This document shows, in pieces, positions 21,151 through 29,460 of a stretch of 64,000 bases of DNA; positions within the stretch are counted from its first letter, which is position 1, and every line of letters starts with the position of its first letter. The notes under the pieces were generated by a model, which searched no databases, had not been told where the DNA came from, and worked only from the letters and a program-made list of their open reading frames with translations. The stretch comes from Rhodospirillales bacterium (lineage in GTDB: Bacteria; Pseudomonadota; Alphaproteobacteria; CACIAM-22H2). The stretch lies in the NCBI GenBank assembly GCA_016794025.1, contig JAEUKX010000029.1, positions 1 through 64,000 on the forward strand, written 5' to 3'. A program made the translations under genes and the position numbers.

Positions 21151-21900
21151 TCAGCCGCTGCGCCCCGGTATCCGTGAGGGCGGGATGTTTTCCGGCTGCT
21201 TCCGGCGGGCAATTTCCGCGGTAATCTGCTGCGCCCGGATCGGGTTCATCTGCGCCAGAATCGGGGCCGCACGCCGTTCGTTCATGGCCTCGACAAGCTC
21301 GACAAGTGTCGGCAATTCCATCTGTTCGAAGATCCGCGCGGCCTCGGCCGGCTTCATGTTCTGGAACATCCGGATCAGGCTGTTGCGGCGCGTCTGTTCC
21401 TGCTCGTCGTACTTGGCCAGTGCGCTCTCGACACCGGCCTGAAGCTTCTTCAGTTCTTCGACCTGCTGCTGGATGCGACGTTCTGCCGCCTGAAGGATCG
21501 CGTCGCGCTGCTCAAGTTCCGCAGCCCGCTTGTCGAGTTCCTCGCGCCGCTTGGCGAGATCCTCGAGTGTCTCGATCTCGCCCTGGCTGAAGACGCGCTC
21601 GCCCTCGGCATCGGTCCGGCCGGGCGGCTGGCGGGCCGGTTCGGCAGCCTTCTCGCCTTCCGCGGCAGGTGCATTGGCCGGTGCGGGCGCACCGGCGGGG
21701 GCCTGCGCCGGGGCCTGTGCCGGGGCCTGAGCAAGAAATGTAACGCGCGGGCTCGGCGACGGCGCCGACGGCACGGGACGCGAGGGCGGAGTCTGCTGGG
21801 CGACGGCCACGCCGAAATTTCCGACGCGCAGCGCAAGGAGCAGTGTCGCAACGATGACGAGGACCGGCAGAAGGCGGACGCGATCGAGCAGGCGGTTCAC
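21151..21900 (-). CDS. motE: MotE-like flagellar protein
   Basis: A 249-residue protein of the MotE / MgtE-N-like family. It has a hydrophobic N-terminal segment (LLPVLVIVATLLLALRVG) directing it to the periplasm, a proline/alanine-rich linker to about residue 85, a coiled coil (residues about 105-170, KRREELDKRAAELEQRD) and the C-terminal MgtE-intracellular-N-like helical domain (SLIRMFQNMKPAEAARIFEQM). MotE in rhizobia is a periplasmic chaperone for a motility protein; the exact partner here is unknown. Its start overlaps the DUF6468 stop (ATGA). Confidence 0.85.
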   Translation of the reverse strand: MNRLLDRVRLLPVLVIVATLLLALRVGNFGVAVAQQTPPSRPVPSAPSPSPRVTFLAQAPAQAPAQAPAGAPAPANAPAAEGEKAAEPARQPPGRTDAEGERVFSQGEIETLEDLAKRREELDKRAAELEQRDAILQAAERRIQQQVEELKKLQAGVESALAKYDEQEQTRRNSLIRMFQNMKPAEAARIFEQMELPTLVELVEAMNERRAAPILAQMNPIRAQQITAEIARRKQPENIPPSRIPGRSG

Positions 21901-22412
21901 GCGCGCGCTCCGGCAGGGCCAGCGTTCTTGCGACGGTCCGCAATGGCCCGCAGCAGTTCCTGTTCAGCCTGGGACCGAACCGGGCCACGTTCCGCCGGAG
22001 CTTCGGGTGCCGCTGCGGACGCCCGCGATGCGGGCGAACGGGCCGGAACGGCGGCCGGCTCACGGACAACGATCGGCTGGGACATCGCGACCGCCCGGGG
22101 ACGCAGCGCATCGCTGAGCCGGTCGGCGGCCGGTTCGGCACGATCGACCAGAATTTCCAGGTCGTCCTTCAGCGACAGCGCCTTACGCGTCTGGTCCTCA
22201 AGCAACCGGCCCGAAGCGTCGCTGGCGGCACGCAGTTCCGCGATTGCCGCCTCCGCACGCTCGGCCGCCTTCACGAACTCGGCCGTCGCGCGCGCGAGCT
22301 CGGCTCGCCCTTCGCGCCATGTGCCGAGCTTCCGGTTGAGCCGGATCGCATAGACGATCACCGCCAGAAGCAGTGCCGCAAGGACGATGTTGAGCGCGAG
22401 GTCGAGACCCAT
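21897..22412 (-). CDS. DUF6468-type membrane protein
   Basis: A 171-residue protein with one N-terminal membrane segment (LDLALNIVLAALLLAVIVYAI), then a charged helical region (about 35-105, likely coiled coil) and an alanine/proline-rich tail. The position between fliM and motE, with a 1-nt overlap of start and stop with fliM (TGATG), is characteristic of the DUF6468 family in Rhodospirillales. Its function is not established; the context points to the flagellar motor. Confidence 0.8.
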   Translation of the reverse strand: MGLDLALNIVLAALLLAVIVYAIRLNRKLGTWREGRAELARATAEFVKAAERAEAAIAELRAASDASGRLLEDQTRKALSLKDDLEILVDRAEPAADRLSDALRPRAVAMSQPIVVREPAAVPARSPASRASAAAPEAPAERGPVRSQAEQELLRAIADRRKNAGPAGARA

Positions 22413-23476
22413 CACGTTTCCTCGTACTTGTTGATCTTGCGTTCGATCATGACGGCCACGTTCTGCCCGCGCCTTCCCATCCGGCCCTTGAAAAGGCTTT
22501 CGGGGCCGCAAAGCACCTTGATCTCGCTTTCGGGCGTCGCATTGAGCATGAGACGCGTGCCGACCTTGAAATCGAGAACGTCCTGCAGCGTCATCACCTG
22601 TTCGTCGACGACCGCATGGATATCGACATCGGTCGCCCAGAGCTCCGTCGCGAGGTGGCCTTCCCAGATCGAGTCACGGCCGAACTTCTCGCCCATGAAC
22701 TGCTGCAGCAGCATTTCGCGGACAGGTTCGAGTGTGGCGTAGGGCAGAAGCAGTTCGAGGCGACCACCCCGATCTTCCATGTCGATGCGCAGCTTGGCGA
22801 TGATCGCGGCGTTGGCCGGTCGCGCGATCGTGGCGAAGCGCGGATTGGTCTCCAGGCGCTCGAAGCGGAAGTTCACCTTGCTGATCGGATCGAACGACGC
22901 CGAAAGATCGCCCAGCACGACCGCGACGAGGCGCTCGACGAGATTTCGCTCGATCGTCGTATAGGGGCGACCTTCGATGCGCATTGCCGCCGTGCCGCGG
23001 CGGCCGCCGAGCAGCACGTCGACGATCGAGTAGATGAGCGCCGAGTCGACCGTGAGAAGACCGAAATTGTCCCACTGCTCGGCCTTGAAGACCGCCAGCA
23101 TCGCCGGCAGCGGGATCGAGTTCACGTAGTCGCCGAACCGCGTCGAGGTGATGACGTCGAGCGAGACTTCGACGTTGTCGGACGTGAAATTGCGCAGCGA
23201 GGTCGTCAGCATTCGCACGAGGCGGTCGAAGACGATTTCGAGCATCGGCAGGCGCTCGTACGATACGAGCGCGCTGTTGATGATCGCCTGCATGCCGGAC
23301 GTGCCGCCGTCGCCGCCGCCGCCCGCATCGAAGCCGAGAAGGGAGTCGATTTCGTCCTGGTTGAGCACGCGTGCCGTCGCGTCTCCGCCGCCGCCGCCCT
23401 GGTCGCCGCCGCCCTCCATGGACGCCCATTCGGCGGCCATCTTTTCTTCGTCGGACATGTTGTTCGGGTCGGCCAT
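22412..23476 (-). CDS. fliM: Flagellar motor switch protein FliM
   Basis: C-ring protein that binds CheY-P and transmits switching to FliG. The 354-residue protein has the CheY-binding peptide VLNQDEIDSLLGF, but at residues 37-49, after an acidic, glycine-rich extension, not at the extreme N-terminus as in enterobacteria. The middle domain contains the GGxG-type motif (FDAGGGGDGG linker then a typical FliM core, SYERLPMLEIVFDRL), and the C-terminus is the SpoA domain (KVLCGPESLFKGRMGRRGQNVAVMI). It is 36 nt after fliL and overlaps the DUF6468 gene by 1 nt. Confidence 0.97.
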   Translation of the reverse strand: MADPNNMSDEEKMAAEWASMEGGGDQGGGGGDATARVLNQDEIDSLLGFDAGGGGDGGTSGMQAIINSALVSYERLPMLEIVFDRLVRMLTTSLRNFTSDNVEVSLDVITSTRFGDYVNSIPLPAMLAVFKAEQWDNFGLLTVDSALIYSIVDVLLGGRRGTAAMRIEGRPYTTIERNLVERLVAVVLGDLSASFDPISKVNFRFERLETNPRFATIARPANAAIIAKLRIDMEDRGGRLELLLPYATLEPVREMLLQQFMGEKFGRDSIWEGHLATELWATDVDIHAVVDEQVMTLQDVLDFKVGTRLMLNATPESEIKVLCGPESLFKGRMGRRGQNVAVMIERKINKYEET

Positions 23477-23512
23477 GGTCTTCGCCTTCTCTCGGCTCTT
23501 CTCTCGGGCGGG

Positions 23513-24058
23513 TTACTGGACGAGCATTTCCTTGAACAGAAGATCGTTCACGCGCGCCGGCGCTGCAGCCAACTGAACGCGCGTCAGCAGTTCCTCGCGA
23601 AGCTTCAGGAAACCGGACGAGCCGCGGAGGTCTTCCGGCCGGAGTTCGCGCAGGTAGATCTGGAAGTTGTCGACGATGCGTGGAAGGTTCGCTTCGAACA
23701 CCCCGGCGTCGTCCACGCTCTTGAGCTCGACCGACAGGGTCAGCTTCAGAAACGACGTGCGCCGCCCTGCCCCGGCATTCAGGTTCACCAGCAGGTCCGG
23801 CATGTTGTAGTAGGCGATTTTCTGCGGTCCGGCCGGCTGCTCGGGTTCAACCGGGTGCTCGCCTTCGGCGTGCGCTTCCTCAGCCGGTTTCTTGCTTGAG
23901 AACAGGAAGAAATACGCGCCCGCACCGCCGCCCAGCAGGAGGACGACGGCGGCGCCGATGATGATCAACATCTTGCCGGACAGCAGCTTCTTCTTGGGCT
24001 CTGCACCGTCTGCCGGTGCGCCCTCTTCGCCGCCTTCCGTTTTCTCCTCGTCCGCCAT
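23513..24058 (-). CDS. fliL: FliL family protein (copy 1, fliM-proximal)
   Basis: Inner-membrane flagellar stator-associated protein. A 181-residue protein with an acidic cytoplasmic N-terminus, a membrane segment (MLIIIGAAVVLLLGGGAGAYFF, around residues 30-52), a variable linker and the periplasmic FliL domain starting at YYNMPDLLVNL and ending with the invariant NDLLFKEMLVQ. It heads the fliL-fliM-DUF6468-motE run. A close paralogue lies directly upstream. Its promoter region has a CtrA-like box and a putative IHF site. Confidence 0.95.
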   Translation of the reverse strand: MADEEKTEGGEEGAPADGAEPKKKLLSGKMLIIIGAAVVLLLGGGAGAYFFLFSSKKPAEEAHAEGEHPVEPEQPAGPQKIAYYNMPDLLVNLNAGAGRRTSFLKLTLSVELKSVDDAGVFEANLPRIVDNFQIYLRELRPEDLRGSSGFLKLREELLTRVQLAAAPARVNDLLFKEMLVQ

Positions 24059-24129
24059 CGCATCCTCGATCCGGCAAGGCGAATCTTGGCCGGATTTATC
24101 TAAACTTCCCGATAATGTGCCAAACGAAG

Positions 24130-24145
24130 GTTAACAAGGGGTTAT
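24130..24145 (-). promoter_or_regulatory. CtrA-like box upstream of fliL copy 1
   Basis: Minus strand ATAA-CCCCTTG-TTAAC: one mismatch in the distal half, intact TTAAC half nearest the gene, 72-87 nt before the fliL ATG. Confidence 0.6.
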
Positions 24146-24177
24146 CGGATCCTCGAAATCACATTACATATTCTATT

Positions 24178-24190
24178 TAAAATATTGATA
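24178..24190 (-). promoter_or_regulatory. Putative IHF site upstream of fliL copy 1
   Basis: Minus strand TATCAATATTTTA, an exact match to WATCAANNNNTTR, inside an AT-rich 50-nt block, 33 nt upstream of the CtrA-like box and about 120 nt before the gene. IHF acts at comparable distances in Caulobacter flagellar promoters. ihfA is encoded 1.1 kb away. Confidence 0.45.
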
Positions 24191-24209
24191 TAAAATATAT
24201 AAACTAATT

Positions 24210-24725
24210 TTACTGAACCAGAATTTCCCGGAACAGAACGTCGTTGACGCGAGCCGGAGCGGCCGCGACCTTGATCCGTGACAGCAGTTCCTCGCGCAGT
24301 CTGGTCAGCCCCGCCGAGCCGCGCAGGTCGTCTGGCCGCAGTTCGCGGAGATACGTGATCATGATGTCGACGATCCGCGGCATCGCCTCTTCAAAGGCGG
24401 TGGTATCGGCTTCGACAATCTCCACCGTCGACGTGAGCTTCACGAACGCGGATCGGGCATTGGGAGGCGTGTTGAGGTTCACGAGAACGTCCGGCATCGC
24501 ATAGATGGTCGTTTTCGGCGGCGGCTCGACCTTCTCCGCCTCCTCGACAGGGGCCTCGTGCTTGGGCCCGATGAAACCCAGGAAATAAGCCGCGCCGCCG
24601 CCACCGAGCAGAAGCAGGATCGGTACGATGATGATGATCAGCTTCTTGCCGGAGAGCTTCTTCTTGGGCGCTTCGCCGCCTTCACCTGCGCCCTCGCCTT
24701 CCGTTGCTGCTGCCGGTTCCGCCAT
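24210..24725 (-). CDS. FliL family protein (copy 2)
   Basis: A 171-residue paralogue of the adjacent fliL. Same layout: acidic N-terminus ending KKKLSGKK, membrane segment (LIIIIVPILLLLGGGGAAYFLG), linker, and a FliL domain from YAMPDVLVNLNTP to NDVLFREILVQ. It lies directly upstream of copy 1 on the same strand with its own CtrA-like box. The two are similar along their whole length, including promoter elements, so they look like a tandem duplication that has diverged. Whether both act at one motor or in different stators cannot be told. Confidence 0.9.
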   Translation of the reverse strand: MAEPAAATEGEGAGEGGEAPKKKLSGKKLIIIIVPILLLLGGGGAAYFLGFIGPKHEAPVEEAEKVEPPPKTTIYAMPDVLVNLNTPPNARSAFVKLTSTVEIVEADTTAFEEAMPRIVDIMITYLRELRPDDLRGSAGLTRLREELLSRIKVAAAPARVNDVLFREILVQ

Positions 24726-24807
24726 CCGTCATTCCCGAAGCACGAGTCGTTCTGGCACGGAACTATGCCGGAATTATCTAAATTCCGGGCGATATTCCCA
24801 CCGATTG

Positions 24808-24823
24808 GTTAATCTGCGGTTAG
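24808..24823 (-). promoter_or_regulatory. CtrA-like box upstream of fliL copy 2
   Basis: Minus strand CTAA-CCGCAGA-TTAAC, one mismatch from TTAA-N7-TTAAC, intact half nearest the gene, 83-98 nt before the fliL ATG. It overlaps the merR stop codon. TTTAGATAATTCCGG follows 24 nt downstream, as at copy 1. Confidence 0.6.
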
Positions 24824-25311
24824 CGCGGACGCGCCTTCAGGAGCGCGCGCAAGGCCTCAAGCTCGTCGACGACGGCCTGAATGGCCGAGCGATCCGCGCC
24901 TTTGCCCGGAGACATCGCCGATACCGCAGGCGGCATCGCCGACGGTGAAGACAGCGCCATTGTCGGCAACGCGACGGTTACCGGCCTTGGCTGCGCCGGC
25001 TGCGGTGCCGGCACGGGAATCTCTGTCAGCCCGTGATCCTTGAGCAGCCGCTGGACGCCCTTGATCGTGTAGCCGTGCTTGTAGAGCAGTTCGCGGATCC
25101 GCTTGAGCAGTTCGACATCTTCCGGCCGGTAATACCGGCGCCCGCCCGCCCGCTTCAGCGGCTTGATCTGCGCGAAACGCGTTTCCCAGAAGCGAAGGAC
25201 GTGCTGTGGAACGTCGAGGTCGCCGGCGACCTCGCTGATCGTTCGGAATGCCTCGGCCGATTTGCCGCCCCGTCGCAGGACGGATGCGCTTTCGGCAAAA
25301 GGCTCAGCCAT
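24820..25311 (-). CDS. MerR-family transcriptional regulator
   Basis: A 163-residue MerR-type protein with an N-terminal winged helix ([25 protein letters not shown]) and [15 protein letters not shown], then a proline-rich linker and a short helical end with no cysteine sensor motif. Immediately downstream of ihfA (6 nt), a conserved position in alphaproteobacteria. The target is unknown. Its stop codon overlaps the CtrA-like box before fliL copy 2. Confidence 0.88.
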   Translation of the reverse strand: MAEPFAESASVLRRGGKSAEAFRTISEVAGDLDVPQHVLRFWETRFAQIKPLKRAGGRRYYRPEDVELLKRIRELLYKHGYTIKGVQRLLKDHGLTEIPVPAPQPAQPRPVTVALPTMALSSPSAMPPAVSAMSPGKGADRSAIQAVVDELEALRALLKARPR

Positions 25312-25317
25312 CGGGCG

Positions 25318-25707
25318 TTAGCCCTTGTTCGGCGTCGAACCGGTCGGGGCAGCGGGCTTGGGCGCCGCCGCCGGCGCGCCGACGGCCGCGGCCGGCACCT
25401 GGCCAGCCTTGGTCATCGAACGGTTGATCTTGTTCTTGAGGACGTGCGAGGCGCGGAACACCAGTACGCGGCGCGGAAGGATCGGCACCTCTTCGCCGGT
25501 CTTCGGATTGCGGCCGACCCGCCGCCCTTTCTGGCGGACCGAAAAACTGCCGAAAGACGAAATCTTGACCGTCTCGCCGCGGGTCAACGCATCGACAATC
25601 TCGCCGAGAACGGTCTCTACGAGAGTCGCCGAGTCGTTTCGCGAAAGACCGACTTCTTGGTAAACGGCTTCCGACAGATCGGCGCGCGTGACCGTGGTCT
25701 CCGACAT
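25318..25707 (-). CDS. ihfA: Integration host factor alpha subunit
   Basis: Half of the DNA-bending IHF heterodimer. Residues 1-95 match the HU/IHF fold, with [25 protein letters not shown] as the beta-arm region and the tip proline following. The 129-residue protein has a 30-residue proline/alanine-rich C-terminal tail beyond the usual end. The start at 25707 gives [18 protein letters not shown]. It is part of the fabH-ihfA-merR run, with a 125-nt gap after fabH in which I see no gene. Confidence 0.94.
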   Translation of the reverse strand: MSETTVTRADLSEAVYQEVGLSRNDSATLVETVLGEIVDALTRGETVKISSFGSFSVRQKGRRVGRNPKTGEEVPILPRRVLVFRASHVLKNKINRSMTKAGQVPAAAVGAPAAAPKPAAPTGSTPNKG

Positions 25708-25832
25708 AACAATCCCCCGGCGAAAATGGCTTATTGGCGAAAAGCTAACGCACCCTTGTAAACCGGTCAATTACAAAGGGATGGCGGGCGGAGTTGAATC
25801 AATCCCTCGGCTTGGGGAGGCCAAATGCCCGT

Positions 25833-26834
25833 TTACCAGCGAATTACGCTTGCTCCCCAGGTCAGCCCGCCCCCAATGGCCTCGAGCAGAACGATCTGCC
25901 CCGGCTTGATCCGGCCATCGCCGGCCGCCTCGGCCAACGCGAGCGGGATCGACGCCGCCGACGTATTCGCATGCCGGGCAACAGTCGAGACAACATGCTC
26001 CGGCCCGAGCCCGAGCTTCTTGGCCATTCCGTCAATAATGCGCTGATTGGCCTGATGCGGCACGAGCCAGTCGACATCGGCCCCAGTCAGGCGGTTGGCG
26101 CCGAGCGCCTCTTCGACGACTTCGGCAAGCTTGACGACCGCATGGCGGAACACTTCCTGCCCGTTCATCCGCACGACGCCGACCTCGCGGTTCGAGCCCG
26201 GCCCACCGGTCACGAACAGCGCGTCCTTGTAACGGCCATCGGAATGCAGGTGGCACGACAGGATCCCGCGCCCCTTGTCCGCCGGCACCTGCTCGGCCCG
26301 CAGGACAACCGCTCCGGCTCCGTCGCCGAAAAGCACGCAAGTTGTCCGGTCCTGCCAGTCAAGGATGCGGGTGAAGGTCTCGGCACCGATAACCAATGCC
26401 GTATCGACCTGACCCGAGCGGATGAAGTTGTCTGCAATCGAGATCGCATAGACGAAACCCGAGCAGACGGCCTGGACGTCGAACGCAAAGCCGTGACCGT
26501 TCATGCCGAGCTTCGCCTGAACTGTGGTCGCCGTCGCCGGAAATGTGTTGTCGGGCGTTGTCGTCGCAACGATGACGAGGTCGACCTTCTCCGGGCCGAT
26601 TCCGGCCTGCGCGAGCGCCCGTTTGGCGGCCTCCGTCGCAAGATCGGATGTCCGTTCGTCCTCGGCGGCGATGTGCCGCTGCCGGATGCCGGTACGCGCC
26701 ACAATCCATTCGTCCGACGTCTCGACGCGCTTGGAAAGCGCCTCGTTCGTCACGACATTCGCCGGGAGATAGGCACCGGTGCCGCAGACAACGGCGCGAC
26801 GGACGGTTGCGGCAGTGCCGGTCGGATTCGCCAT
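25833..26834 (-). CDS. fabH: Beta-ketoacyl-ACP synthase III
   Basis: Condenses acetyl-CoA with malonyl-ACP to start fatty acid synthesis. The 333-residue thiolase-fold protein has the catalytic triad: Cys in [11 protein letters not shown], His in [11 protein letters not shown], and Asn in [13 protein letters not shown]. It follows plsX by 4 nt, the conserved plsX-fabH lipid-synthesis pair. Confidence 0.97.
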   Translation of the reverse strand: MANPTGTAATVRRAVVCGTGAYLPANVVTNEALSKRVETSDEWIVARTGIRQRHIAAEDERTSDLATEAAKRALAQAGIGPEKVDLVIVATTTPDNTFPATATTVQAKLGMNGHGFAFDVQAVCSGFVYAISIADNFIRSGQVDTALVIGAETFTRILDWQDRTTCVLFGDGAGAVVLRAEQVPADKGRGILSCHLHSDGRYKDALFVTGGPGSNREVGVVRMNGQEVFRHAVVKLAEVVEEALGANRLTGADVDWLVPHQANQRIIDGMAKKLGLGPEHVVSTVARHANTSAASIPLALAEAAGDGRIKPGQIVLLEAIGGGLTWGASVIRW

Positions 26835-26838
26835 CGTG

Positions 26839-27882
26839 TCAGCCTGTCACTGCTTCGTTGGTGGGCGGGGGCGCCAGATGGGCCAGTTCGTCCCGGATCT
26901 TGTCGTTGAGGCGATGGGTGATCATGTCGATCGCGACACCCAGCGCATTGGCAAAGCCGAGCGAATCCGTCCCGCCGTGGCTCTTCACGACGATCCCGTT
27001 CAGGCCGACGAACATGGCGCCGTTGTACCGGCGCGGATCGGTGCGCAGCCGGACCTTGTTCAGCGCAGACTTCGCGAGCAGGTAGCCGATTTTCGCGAAT
27101 GTCGACGAAGAGAAGGCGCCGCGCAGGAAGCCGGAATAAAGCTTTGCCGTCCCCTCCGCGATCTTGAGCGCGATGTTTCCGGTGAAGCCGTCGGTCACGA
27201 CGACATCGACCGTTCCTGCCGGGACGTCGTCGCCCTCGACAAATCCGTGGAAGCGGATCGGCAGGTGCGTTTCGCGCAGCCACGCTGCGGCCGCACGCAG
27301 TTCCTCGTGCCCCTTCATTTCCTCCGAGCCGACATTCAGCAGCCCGACGCTCGGCTGGGCGAGGCCAAGCACGGCGCGGGCGAACACCTCGCCCATGATC
27401 GCGAACTGCACGAGGTTGTTGGTGTCGCACTGGACGTTGGCGCCAAGGTCGAGCATGACGCTCTCGCCGCGCGTCGTGGGAAACAGCGACGCGATCGCGG
27501 GCCGGTCGATGCCCGGCAATGTCTTCAGGACAAACTTCGCCATCGCCATCAGCGCGCCGGTGTTGCCGGCCGAGACGACACCCGATGCCTCGCCATCGCG
27601 CACGGCATCGATCGCCAGACGCATGCTGGACTTGCGGCCCGCGCGAAGCGCAACGGCCGGCTTCGCATCGCCGGATACGAACTCGGATGTGTGCGAGACG
27701 CGCGCCGATCTCTTGAGATAGCGCGTCTGCGCGATCAACGGGTTCAGCTGCGCCTCGTCGCCGAAGAGCAGGAATTCGACGGAAGGGTGGCGCTCCTGCG
27801 CCGTATCGCACCCGGCAACAACCATGTCGGGGGCCTTGTCGCCCCCCATGGCGTCGACAGACAGAACAAGCCGCTGGCTCAA
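26839..27882 (-). CDS. plsX: Phosphate acyltransferase PlsX
   Basis: Converts acyl-ACP to acyl phosphate for phospholipid synthesis. The 347-residue protein opens with [18 protein letters not shown] and contains [14 protein letters not shown] and [13 protein letters not shown], all family hallmarks. It lies between rpmF and fabH, with short gaps, in the canonical rpmF-plsX-fabH order. Confidence 0.97.
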   Translation of the reverse strand: MSQRLVLSVDAMGGDKAPDMVVAGCDTAQERHPSVEFLLFGDEAQLNPLIAQTRYLKRSARVSHTSEFVSGDAKPAVALRAGRKSSMRLAIDAVRDGEASGVVSAGNTGALMAMAKFVLKTLPGIDRPAIASLFPTTRGESVMLDLGANVQCDTNNLVQFAIMGEVFARAVLGLAQPSVGLLNVGSEEMKGHEELRAAAAWLRETHLPIRFHGFVEGDDVPAGTVDVVVTDGFTGNIALKIAEGTAKLYSGFLRGAFSSSTFAKIGYLLAKSALNKVRLRTDPRRYNGAMFVGLNGIVVKSHGGTDSLGFANALGVAIDMITHRLNDKIRDELAHLAPPPTNEAVTG

Positions 27883-27918
27883 AGGCGCCCGCCCCCGCCC
27901 CGGCGGCCCGGCAGCGGC

Positions 27919-28107
27919 TTAGCCCTGCGCCGGTTCGGACGCGACAACCTCGCGCCCGTCATAAAAGCCGCACGCGCCGCAGATATGGTGCGGGCGCTTC
28001 ATTTCACCGCAATTCGGGCACTCGGCGTACGCGTTTGCCGCGAGCGCGTGATGCGAGCGGCGCATGTTGCGACGCGAGGGGGAAACCTTCTTCTTCGGAA
28101 CAGCCAT
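27919..28107 (-). CDS. rpmF: 50S ribosomal protein L32
   Basis: A 62-residue L32 with [20 protein letters not shown] and the zinc-ribbon cysteines (CPNCG and CGACG). Position between DUF177 and plsX is conserved. Confidence 0.97.
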   Translation of the reverse strand: MAVPKKKVSPSRRNMRRSHHALAANAYAECPNCGEMKRPHHICGACGFYDGREVVASEPAQG

Positions 28108-28237
28108 GACACAACCTCGTGCGGGAGTCGCGGCGCCGGGCGCGCGACCCTGGAAAAGCGAAACGCCGTCTGGAATTCAGGCGCCTAGATAGACAATTCC
28201 GGCCCAGCGCTCAAGCGTTCTTTCACACCGGACGAGG

Positions 28238-28804
28238 CTATTTTTCCTTTTTCAGGCGGGCCTGAAGGTCGGCAAACGGTCGGGTGCGCCCCTCCGGCAA
28301 TGGCTTGGCCTCAGGCTCGTCCTCTGCACCCCAGCGCGCCTGGAACGTCGCCCCGGCCGCACGCGGATAGGGGTCGAGCGAAACGGCCAATTCCTGCGCA
28401 ACGAGTTCACCCAGATCGAGCGGACCATCCGGAAGCGCCTCTTCAAGCTCGGCATCCGGGTCGATCGCATCGGCATCGATTTCCCCGGCCTCGTCGACCG
28501 GAAGCGGTTTCAGATCCTCGGCCGGCACGAAGAGCGTCACAAAGTCGGCCTCTACATCCTGCACGACCGGAACGAGCGAGACGACGCAGGCCTGCGAAAC
28601 TTCCGCGGACAGTTGCCCTTCGACCCGAACGGCGCGTCCGCCGCGAACGCGGCGGATCGAAAGGTCAGCCTCAAGCCGCCGGATTTCGAGGATACCGAAG
28701 CGTGCCGCGAGCGCGGCACATTCCTGTGCGTTGGCGGACACGCGCTGGCGGACATCGCGATCGCGCAACGCGTCCAGCGCAAATGGACGTGAAAATTCGC
28801 TCAT
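28238..28804 (-). CDS. DUF177 (YceD-like) protein
   Basis: A 188-residue YceD/DUF177 protein, a family found next to rpmF and linked to 23S rRNA or large-subunit assembly. It shows the acidic centre (EAGEIDADAIDPDAELEE) and ends in a charged tail (FADLQARLKKEK). Start and stop overlap the neighbouring chaperone gene by 4 nt, so they are translationally coupled. A 130-nt gap with no visible gene separates it from rpmF. Confidence 0.87.
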   Translation of the reverse strand: MSEFSRPFALDALRDRDVRQRVSANAQECAALAARFGILEIRRLEADLSIRRVRGGRAVRVEGQLSAEVSQACVVSLVPVVQDVEADFVTLFVPAEDLKPLPVDEAGEIDADAIDPDAELEEALPDGPLDLGELVAQELAVSLDPYPRAAGATFQARWGAEDEPEAKPLPEGRTRPFADLQARLKKEK

Positions 28805-29352
28805 CGCGAAAACTCCGGTTCTGGAAATTCGATCTTCCCGTCCACCAAGGCCGCAAGCGGTTGGCTTGCAAGTGCCGCCACCGCAGCCCGCACATATCCG
28901 GCCATGGCCGCCAGCACCTGGGAATCAACGCCCGCAGCGGTCGCATAAAGATTGCGCGCAAGAGCCTGGCACAGCCCCTCGTCACCTTCGGCGGCGGCCG
29001 CCGCCTCGTAGACGGCCGCTCGACCGTAGAGTGCCTGCGCCATCTGCTTGACGCGCCGCGACACGCCCATGTCGCCCACGCCAAGTTCGCGAACGGAGCG
29101 GTCCATGTCCTCGACGAACGCATCGACGACAAGTTGGGCAATCGCCGCGGCGCGCGCGTCGTCTTCCCGCTTCAGCCGATTGAGGACGAGAAAGACGTGG
29201 AGCGCGATCGAGTCAAAGCGGCCATCGAGCGAATCGGGCACGCCGAGTTTCGAATAGAGGGCGGGATGGCGCGCCTGCCCGACCAGCGCCACGTAGAGCC
29301 GTTGCGCGCCCGCATCGAACGGATCGCGCCCGAACAGCTTCGAAAGCAGCAT
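28801..29352 (-). CDS. Ubiquinol-cytochrome c chaperone family protein
   Basis: A 183-residue Cbp3-like (CBP3/UQCC1) protein. The opening LFGRDPFDAGAQRLY and LGVPDSLDGRFDSIALHVFLVLNRLK are typical. In bacteria the role in bc1-complex assembly is inferred from the mitochondrial homologue. First gene of the chaperone-DUF177-rpmF-plsX-fabH block, divergent from bamE. Confidence 0.87.
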   Translation of the reverse strand: MLLSKLFGRDPFDAGAQRLYVALVGQARHPALYSKLGVPDSLDGRFDSIALHVFLVLNRLKREDDARAAAIAQLVVDAFVEDMDRSVRELGVGDMGVSRRVKQMAQALYGRAAVYEAAAAAEGDEGLCQALARNLYATAAGVDSQVLAAMAGYVRAAVAALASQPLAALVDGKIEFPEPEFSR

Positions 29353-29460
29353 TGCTCACCCTTTTGCCGACGGCCTGCCGCCGCCCGGTTGACAGACGCA
29401 CGTCCCCGGCCCAACTTCCAGCCAAACATGTGGGGCAATCGGGCCCGGAGATCAACGGCG

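Larger units (their letters stand above)
24059..24209 (-). promoter_or_regulatory. fliL copy 1 promoter region with AT-rich block
   Basis: This 151-nt gap between the two fliL copies is the most AT-rich stretch in the window at 24158-24209. On the minus strand it holds, in order towards the gene: a TATCAATATTTTA sequence at 24178-24190 that fits the IHF consensus WATCAA-N4-TTR exactly; ATAA-CCCCTTG-TTAAC at 24130-24145 (CtrA-like, one mismatch); 24 nt later TTTAGATAA, followed by TCCGG; then fliL. The same TTTAGATAA-N-TCCGG element at the same spacing occurs before the other fliL. Confidence 0.6.

Noticed and set aside
24059..24130. Sigma-54 promoter before fliL copy 1 (TGGCAC on the minus strand)
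   Set aside because: The TGGCAC half has no TTGCW at the required spacing; the sequence after it is CGGGA.
25708..25832. tRNA gene in the ihfA-fabH gap
   Set aside because: Short GC-rich inverted segments are present, but no cloverleaf or T-loop sequence GGTTCGAATCC fits.
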